Shown here one piece after another: positions 56,094 to 64,000 of a stretch of DNA of 64,000 nucleotides. Origin of the DNA: Zychaea mexicana (taxonomy: Eukaryota; Mucoromycota; Mucoromycetes; Mucorales; Lichtheimiaceae). How positions within the stretch are numbered: the first letter of the stretch is position 1; each line of letters starts with the position of its first letter. The stretch lies in the NCBI RefSeq assembly GCF_025766255.1, contig NW_026516702.1, positions 280,415-344,414 on the forward strand, given 5' to 3'. Below the pieces are notes generated by a model that was given only the letters and a program-made list of their open reading frames with translations, made no database searches and was not told the origin of the DNA. The translations under genes were made by a program, and so were the position numbers.

Positions 56094-57187
56094 AAAAACT
56101 TAAAAATTTACAAAAAAAATACAGACATACCTTTGCTTATACAATTTGAAAAGTACGAATAGCATTTAGTTGGATTAGTAGCTCCATGTATACAGTAGCA
56201 GGTACATCCAGCTGGCTTAGAGCTTTCTTTCTAAAGGGCAAATGATACAACGTCAAATAGAATTTCCGAATACATGAGCGATAGAAGGATAGCGTCACAC
56301 TTATTGACGGACTGATGGCACGCTCCGAGAATCAGTCACAGTTCTCTGACGTATGTGTCAATCGAGCAGTGTATGTAATCGAATAAATTGTAAAAAAACT
56401 ATACACACATTCTAACATGTGTCCCCATTGTATCATTAAACTAATCCATTCGATCCCAGTCTAAATCATTGGTGCCACACACTGTATATAAAAAAAGAGC
56501 TACTGTACGTGCAAACAAAAGAATCACCCTTTTACTTTAATAGAAAGAAAGAGACCATTGTCCATGCAGTGTGGCACGTAAAAATAAGCTTATATAAGGC
56601 AAGGTTGGCTGTAACATTTAGGGGGCTTACATAGCCTTTTGGGTGGCCAAAACGTAAATCCATGAGACGGTCTTGGAATATGATTACTGAGAATGATAGC
56701 TGCAATGGGTGGGTAGTCATGGTTGGAATCGCTTCGAACGTCCTTTGCCGATTTCTGTTTTCCTTAAATGGATAGTTTTAACGTTGAGTGTGATAAACCG
56801 TTGGCCTGTGCGTATGCAGCACGCATGCCGAAGGTTTAAGATAGTCCAAGTCAGGGGTGTCGAAGATTATAATAAACTGTTAGCTTCCGAAATATAAATG
56901 AGCAATCCCATAACCGACTACTACGTCATGATGATGGTGTAAATTCACCGTACTTGAAACAAGCGGTCCTGCACAACTGGATTATGACGATATCTTATAC
57001 CGTTAAGTTACAAAGCAAACATACCCCCCCCCGATGTAATTAACTACAGGAGTGGTTCGGCTGAGCACAACATATATACTTCAAGTACCACTGTTCGTTT
57101 CTATGTCATGTTTATCATTAAGATTTTATTTTTTGAAAAAAGATATCATTTTTACACTTATATAACAACACATTCCGTCTTGTTTCA
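56094..57187. other. Spacer without recognisable gene
   Basis: AT-rich sequence with no convincing frame. A C run occurs near 57026-57033. Confidence 0.5.
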
Positions 57188-57196
57188 TCAGTTTAT

Positions 57197-57519
57197 CAGT
57201 AATACTGTGGCGTATGGTCAGGAGTCCATCCACCCGAAGACGGTGGGTAAGATGGCTGTTGTTGCTTGTGCTGGTGCTGGTGCTGGCTCTGCAAGATCTA
57301 CGCCAACTGGCTTTATGCAGCAGCAGGATCTGTGATGGCTGCCTGTTGTTGTGGTTATTGCTGAGGGTCAACACCAGCGGTAGATGAAAGTGGACATGGT
57401 GGTGGTGGTTGTTATGACATGGTCGCAGGCGGGATAGGCTGCACTTGCTGCGTTGGAGGTGGTACTGGCTGTTGATAGTGCTGTTGTTGTTGTTACTGCT
57501 GCTGCTGTTGTGCTGCCAT
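57197..57519 (-). pseudogene. Q/P-rich C-terminal coding remnant with five internal stops
   Basis: On the minus strand a single frame starts MAAQQQQ and ends PSSGGWTPDHTPQYY before a TGA. In between are five stops (TAA, TAA, TAA, TAA, TAG), each lying in a glutamine-rich context where CAA or CAG would restore the pattern. The composition (Q, P, H-Q-H-Q) resembles the disordered tail of a transcription or RNA-binding factor. No frameshift is seen. The parent gene is unknown. Confidence 0.55.
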
Positions 57520-57542
57520 TTGAGTCCAGAACAGTTACGCAC

Positions 57543-58693
57543 ACATACGTGAATATATGACGTAGGGTACTCTCAACTTTATACGTCGAGTACAAATAAC
57601 CATGGCTTGCTGTGGCAAAAGTGGCTAAAAACGAGTGTCCCTTGCTCGTATTCTGTGGGACACACTGGTTTGTGTATCTGTGTCACGTTAACTATCAATA
57701 TTTTCCATATTTTCTTCGTGTCTTATGTCGACAGTTGCTATCATTACATGACAATCGGTCATCACGTGACGCACACTAGTAACAGACAGAAACTCGTTTT
57801 CAAGAGATATCGCATACGTGTAGCTGATAGATACCCAATCAGTTTTTAGTCGAGTTAAACTACGTTTGGTAGCACAAACTTTGAATAACAGCGTAATGCT
57901 TAAACCGCCCATCGATTCAAGATGATGATATACAACTAGCAGAAGACTGGTAAATGATCGTTATTAGTTCCAATATATCCGAAGAGTCTGGTTTTGCGAA
58001 AACGTCCAAGTCATCTGCACGCCGTAATGAGCAGAAACATGCCACAATCATCAGCTGGTTGCCTATTACTCGTGCTACTACTACACATCCTTGCTGACAG
58101 TCAAAGTGCCTACCAATTTTGGGAGTTAACGTCGGTACCTGATCATTGTTGTTGAAGGTCATGTAGGAATGGTCCATCTCAGAAGCACAGAAAAAAAAAG
58201 CCACATGGCATAGTAACAAGGCAACAACATATCATGTGCTGGCTTTCTTTTTTTTTCTTTTGAAACCTCTTCGCTTCTCGGGTAAAAAGTAAGGATTTGA
58301 CGCCTTTCAGATATACTCACCGCGCCGTATGTAAACAACAAACAATTCATTTTGCACCTCTACATGGCCTCCTATCCATGTTTGTCCAGACTATCCTTTT
58401 TACTTGGCAAGAAGTTTTTCCTTCAGGGCGAGAACTGTGGGTGAAACCGGAAGAACCTCCGCGGTCGGGAACCAAGGCGATTAGCCTGATGTTTGATCGC
58501 TCAAAAGATTTTATGTTGCTATGGCTTTATTTTCTACCATAATTGGACAAAAATTTTGATTGGCTGGCGGGACATCACATGGGGGGCGCTCAAAATAGCA
58601 ACTACTTGTGGAAGCGGGGAGGGTGTATCCTCTTTTTTTTCCCTTTTCCTCTTTTCCACTAATTATTTTTCCAGTGCTTATGCCTTACCAACG
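57543..58693. other. Spacer and SPX-RING promoter
   Basis: No gene is recognised. The 60 bases before the SPX-RING start are a strong pyrimidine tract (TCCTCTTTTTTTTCCC-type), a usual leader feature in fungi. Confidence 0.5.
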
Positions 58694-60291
58694 ATGAAGT
58701 TTGCCAAAGAGATCGAAAGCGCATCCTACGACTTGCCATCCGACTGGCGCCCGTATCTGATTCACTACAAACTATTAAAGAAAGCCATTCGCTTGGTCGT
58801 TGCCGAGCTACGATCGAGGGGTCTTTTGGACATCGAAAAGGGCGGTGGCGAGCTCAACTTTTCGTATGGGTTCGATGGTAAAAAAAAAGGCAGTATGTAC
58901 ATCAACGACAGTTTAGCTGACTAAAAAGCTTGTTCCTATTAGGCGACGTCAAAGACCCACAACCCTGCATAAACATCACCGTCGACGACGCTGCAGCACG
59001 TTTGATACCCGACCTTATTCCCACACGTTCAGCATCTGTGCTGAAGATTAAACTGGTCAAAGACTCTGAATTCTTCCACATGTTGCTGGAAGGACTCTCG
59101 CAAGCAGCGCTCCTACATTCGACCGAGCAAAAACGCTTGTCGGGCAAAGTGGATGCATTGGAGATGCAGTTAGCAAAAGCGGTATACCAACATTTCCTTC
59201 TGCACGTTCCATTGTTGCTCTGCATGATCTCATCGTTACAGCCTTCCCCTGTTTCTATTTCTTTCCACAACAGGCATCGCCAAAGAAGCAAAAGGACATG
59301 TACGTATGGCGTGACATTTTCAAATTATACATCGATGCGTCTGTCTTTGAAGCCCGGAAAGGCGATTTTACGATGCAATCCTTTGAACGGAGTAAAGCAC
59401 AGTTGCAATGGTTCACCAAAGAGCTTGATCGACAGAACTTGGTGAGTGGCCTCACGGAAATTGTTAGTGATAATGATTAGCCACAGTGCGCTAATTTTGC
59501 GAGCTCAGGTATCCAAGCTCGGATCGAAAGACGCGCGAGAAGCTCTCAACCGATTTGTACAGATGAACGTTGAGCTCGCCGACTTTAAACGCTTTCACGC
59601 TTTGAACCACACAGCAATGACAAAGATCCTCAAGAAACACGACAAACAAAGTGGTTTAACGTGTGTAATCTATACCAGTTAGATAGATGTAAAAGCTCCC
59701 CGCTGCGTTCAATGGATGAAAAACGCTAATGACTTTGCTCGTGCTTATACGTAATCTAGAGCCCGAACCGAATTCCCAACGTTTGCAAAGGACAATGTGA
59801 CCATTGTCGAAAACGTACTACTCGCTCTATACTCAACCATCACTTCCAAACTCATATCCATCGTGCCGCAAGTTGACGATCATAGCTGTCCGATCTGTTT
59901 TTGTGAGTACTGCTCATCAACTGTGATGACAACTATCGCTTGTTGCCTTTTTTCCATTGCTGATCAATGTACCAATCATTTAGCTATCACTTGGAGACCC
60001 ATCAGATTAGATTGCGGACATGTGTTCTGTGTACGATGTCTGATCAAAGCGCATCGAAAAAAGCTTCTCGACTGTCCTGTGTGTCGGAGGAAGCATGCAG
60101 TCGCAAATGCAGATGCTGCCAATCTCGACAGGGGCTTGCAGAACTTTTTAATGATGTATTTCCCACGAGAAATCAAGAACAAGCGCAAAGAGTCAGAAAA
60201 AGAGCAAGCCATGATGGATATGGAAGCGCTAACGGGGAGAGCCTGGACGCTATACACGAATGGCCGAGAACCACAATGCTCTATCATGTAA
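58694..60291 (+). CDS. SPX-RING E3 ubiquitin ligase with C-terminal CaaX box
   Basis: Exons 58694-58877, 58943-59181, 59274-59441, 59509-59660, 59760-59902 and 59984-60291, phase-consistent, 397 residues. The SPX domain begins MKFAKEIESASYDLPSDWRP and YLIHYKLLKKAI and closes with ALNHTAMTKILKKHDK, giving the lysines expected to bind inositol pyrophosphates. A C3HC4 RING follows: C291, C294, C306, H308, C311, C314, C326, C329 (CPICF, LDCGHVFCVRC, DCPVC). The architecture matches plant NLA and fungal SPX-RING proteins that control phosphate transporter turnover. The protein ends QCSIM, a CaaX box of the type farnesylated in other proteins, suggesting membrane attachment. It is compact, with normal introns and no damage. 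Confidence 0.92.
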
Positions 60292-61110
60292 AATCAGTTT
60301 AACCTAGCATATATTCATTTACTACAACAGCATCTACAATTGTCATTCATCATTAAATATCACCCGTGTCATATCTTAAAAACCAACAAACCTGTACTAT
60401 TGTCACTGCAATGCAACGAGGAATGCGCGGTCAGCTCTTGTTGATTACACAGCTTTCAAATATACTTCATTTGTGTCTTTACGAAAAGTAACGGGAGGGA
60501 GAAGCGAATGTTATATCACGAGTTATTTTTATATGCCACGACACGCACCCGACCGATCTCGGAAAAAGCGTGACAGACACATTGCCTAAATGGTCAGGTT
60601 GTGTAAACCAGCCCTTCCTTATGCTATCTATAATTAGTGTATCACGTGTATAGGAAATGCAGAGCACGCTGAGCGTTTATCACTTACTGCTCAAACTAAG
60701 AAACCTTCAAAAACTCACTGAATAGTTCTTGATAGATTATGCTTAGGCATTGATAAGATACATGATACCGCTTTGCTCTTGCAATTGTTGTCCATCTTCA
60801 AAAGAAGGGCCGCTTTAGAGTAATTCAAAAAGAGCAAACCTTGAGTTCAGATAGCCATTAGTATTCATAAAGTATCGAATGACCTGACAATTTCAATAAA
60901 TGGCAACGTAACGACGGTTGCAATGTTGGTCCTTCTACGACTTTGATAGGTGGTGGGGGTGAAACCAGGAACCAGAGGAAGAATTTGAGGTGCAGCCTGC
61001 CAAATGTGCCAGCGAATCCAATACCTTGGGGCGGAGTTGCCACTCGCATCGCACGGTCAAGTCTAGCCCTATTTCCAAGTAGGAATCCTCCTCTTTTAAA
61101 GGCTGAAACA
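60292..61110. other. Spacer and RPL11 promoter
   Basis: No gene is recognised. The 200 bases before the RPL11 start (60.9-61.1 kb) contain the likely leader. Confidence 0.5.
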
Positions 61111-61884
61111 ATGGTATGTATACGTCGAAAAGATGAGAAACAAGCCAATGTATCAAAAGAGCCGATAGATGGGACGATGGATGGGTGGATGAACGAATCG
61201 ATGAAAGGATGGATGGATTAAACTCAATGGGTTGATATTTATGATATATAGAGCGCCGAAGGACAACAGGTCAAGAAGAACCCCATGCGTGAGCTTCACA
61301 TTGAGAAGCTTGTGCTCAACATTTGCGTTGGTGAATCTGGTGACAGATTGACCCGTGCTGCCAAGGTGCTCGAACAGCTCACCGGTCAGACACCCGTCTA
61401 CTCGAAGGCTCGTTATACCGTCCGTACCTTCGGCATCCGTCGTAACGAAAAGATCTCCGTTCACGTTACCGTCCGTGGCCCCAAGGCTGAGGAAATCTTG
61501 GAACGTGGTTTGAAGGTCAAGGAATACGAACTTCGCAACCGCAATTTCTCGGCCACCGGCAACTTTGGTTTCGGTATCGACGAACACATTGACCTTGGCA
61601 TCAAGTACGATCCTTCCATTGGTATCTACGGTATGGACTACTACATTGTCATGGGTCGCCGTGGTAACCGTGTCGCTCGTCGCAAGCACACCAAGAGCCG
61701 TGTCGGCTTCAACCACCGCATCAAGAAGGAGGAGTCCGTTGAATGGTTCAAGTCTCGCGTAAGTTTTGTTTTTTTTCATTCGTTAATCTGTAAAAAATGG
61801 AGTCATTTGTGATGGTGCAACAAATTTTAAAATACTAACTGTTTCTTCTATATATAGTTCGATGGCATTGTCCAGAACAAATAA
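61111..61884 (+). CDS. RPL11: 60S ribosomal protein L11 (uL5)
   Basis: Coding exons 61111-61113 (the ATG alone), 61252-61758 and 61858-61884 give 178 residues, the normal eukaryotic length. The sequence [75 protein letters not shown] and FDGIVQNK is diagnostic of eukaryotic uL5. The protein sits in the central protuberance of the large subunit, binds 5S rRNA and is loaded as a 5S RNP with uL18. Codon use is strongly biased (AAG, GTC, CGT, GGT) as in highly expressed fungal genes. The donor GTATGT follows the start codon directly. AATAAA lies at 61906-61911. Confidence 0.97.
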
Positions 61885-64000
61885 GCAGCTCGTTACTTCC
61901 ATCTAAATAAAAAAGCGGTTTGTTTCAAGAATCAAATCAATACTTTTAATTTTGGCACATAAGCTGTAGTCTGGATACTATGGGGTTACGTTTGCTATTC
62001 AAATGGGTTGAAACAAGAGTTGATAGCCTTTTCTCGGGAGGATTGAGCGTTATGCATAAGCGAATTACAAATAAGAAGTGCAGGAAATAGGGATATAATC
62101 GACACGATTTCAAGCGACGAAAGCGAGAATACTTGCGGCATCACGTGTGCAAACTATAACTATGGCAACATTGCTGATTATCTGTGTACATACAATGGAT
62201 CATCCAGTATACATCAAACCCTGTTGGAGCGAGATTTGCAAGGAATATCTGCTATTATACTATTGTTGAAATTTTAGCTGCATACAGCTACCGTTGATGT
62301 ACAGTGTAATTTCAGATTAGCGGAAATCATTTAGTAATGGATTATATACTACATAGTCAGTATTATGTTGCCATCCGATATCCTGCTGGTGTATGCATGG
62401 CACTCGGTTTTCTAAATTTTCTCGCGCTGACCATCATAAACGAGGCAACCAGTTCTCAAAACATAAGCAGAGATGCTATTTCAATCTACCTAGAAGATGC
62501 TTCTTGCACACCGTTCATGCCATACTATTTTTTAAAAAACTAACAGTATCATCTCGCACAAGTACAAGCGTCTTAACATTAAGAGAAAACAAACGTACTG
62601 GGTCGATCTACTTTCAGACTTTTTTCCATTATTCCGGTCATCAACAGCCAAGGTGTCTTTCGTTCCATTTGGTAATAGTGAAGCATACATACAACTACCT
62701 GGATCTTGGAAAGGTGGAATTCGAACACGCTATTATGCAAATTATGCAAATCGAAAATAAGGCCATTCGAGCTATTCCGTTACAAAACAAGAAAAGCAAT
62801 CCGCTTATCCCCCATCCGTCATGACTTTGTCTCTTGTCACCGTATACAAAGCTCACTATTTCATCTAAAAGTAATCGCCATGTTTACTATCTATCGTTTC
62901 TCATATCAAAAATTTAAGCTAACATGGATCAATAAAGCATTCCCCCTGGACAACCCCAAGTGTGTGAGTTACAATCGCCAAGTTCGTACCACCACATTGA
63001 CTTGAAATCCTCATAACTCCACACATTGTTACACCACCATGCGATCCATTTTCATTCTGCAATTGTGTCGTCATGCAAGCACCGCGAGGGTAGGTCTTTT
63101 TAAATTTCTGTGCTCTTGTACTAGGTGCACTCATGCATATCATTTGTTCTTTGAATCAACAAAAAAAGATTGAAAGTACGTTATGAGCAACATGACGTTC
63201 TTTTGGTACCGTAACAAGGGGGGTCAGCGAATGCATGTTCTTTGAAGTCGTGCCTTCGCGGTCGTTTGGAGAGCTCGTCCACTCAATTGCCATAAAATTA
63301 ATAAGATGTACGATAACAGAAAACGTGTGTTGGAAACCAATAAGAACTCCTCTCTTTTTCTCGAGTACGCACTAGTAATTACGGTTCGGCAGTGCCTCCT
63401 CCTTATACTCATTTTTTAATACGTTACTGAGTGTTCATGAGTGATTTTCTCTTTCAAAAATAGCTTGGTGGGATCCGAATACATGGCATGGGGTATGTAA
63501 CAATGACGACATGAGAGATGTCAAAAGCATGCAGAAGCCCTGAAAGGTTGCTGCCACTAAGCAGTAACGCTATTCGGCTCGACCTTATATGTAAAAAGCA
63601 TGCTCTTTTCAGCAGGATCAGCAGCCTGCAACGGCATGTCATAGGGTGTTGTCTGTGTTTGCTTAATAAGGCATTAATACTGGGGAACGAAATTCGAATG
63701 CATGCAACTCTTTCTTTCCACAAAACTATTACTACTAATTACATCCTCTTCACGTTGTCGTTCATTTGTTGCTAGTTGATAATAATTAACAAGGGTGATA
63801 GCCAGTACTCTTTCGCTTACTATGGCTATGTGCGCTTTAGATTGGGTACCATCCAATTGACACGGAGGTGAACGAAAATCTTGACAGGGCAGACCGCTTG
63901 TTGACGCGTTGTAATTATTATTATTATTTTTTTTGGTTCAACACCAATAAAACAATCTCGCGTCGTTTTCGCGTTCTTTTTTCCTTTCCTTTCTCAACTC
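61885..64000. other. Right-edge spacer, no supported gene
   Basis: AT-rich with only short unmotivated frames. The final 60 bases are pyrimidine-rich (TTTTTTCCTTTCCTTTCTC), which may be the promoter of a gene beyond the window. Confidence 0.5.

Noticed and set aside
57197..57519. Use of an alternative genetic code with TAA/TAG as glutamine
   Set aside because: Intact genes in the window (VAC8, OPY2, RPL11, SPX-RING, LINE ORFs) end at TAA or TAG and have none inside, so the code is standard.

Overview
The window looks like nuclear DNA of an early-diverging fungus, most likely Mucoromycota (Mucorales-like). The evidence is short GT-AG introns (about 50-110 bases), fungal-specific proteins (OPY2-like, VAC8, PEP7/VAC1, an SPX-RING protein), a gene family I recall as expanded in mucoralean genomes, and dense transposon remains. 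The species cannot be named from the sequence.

Left part (1-24 kb) is accessory DNA. It holds an apparently intact non-LTR retrotransposon with two ORFs (1264-6984), a small hAT-like inverted-repeat element (7860-8108) and a second, decayed LINE on the minus strand (about 8245-12677). Next comes a dispersed repeat carrying a zinc-knuckle ORF (12678-13260). Then a 5.84-kb direct duplication carries a 13-exon gene of unknown function: copy A at 13281-15373 lacks its first three exons, and copy B at 18705-21211 is complete. Each copy also carries part of an ethylmalonyl-CoA-decarboxylase-like pseudogene. Between the copies lies a 104/102-base alternating minisatellite (17767-18438). A LINE 3' fragment follows near 23.3-23.8 kb.

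Middle part (24-48 kb) is ordinary genic DNA with long AT-rich spacers. It holds a Q/P-rich orphan ORF (minus), a two-exon aldo-keto reductase of xylose-reductase type (minus), an OPY2-like membrane anchor of the HOG pathway (plus), a PEP7/VAC1-like FYVE protein (minus), a short hypothetical ORF (minus), an orphan seven-TM protein (plus) and a VAC8-like armadillo protein (minus). The two vacuole genes, PEP7/VAC1 and VAC8, lie within 12 kb.

Right part (48-64 kb) begins with a second accessory patch: a decayed MULE transposase, a second copy of the dispersed repeat, a nearly intact intron-containing MULE transposase, a Mei2-type RRM fragment with a frame break, and a Q/P-rich reading frame with five stops. 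It ends with two genes: an SPX-RING ubiquitin ligase with a C-terminal CaaX box, and ribosomal protein uL5 (RPL11).

Exon coordinates were derived by hand from splice-site consensus, phase arithmetic and family resemblance. No alignment or database search was run.
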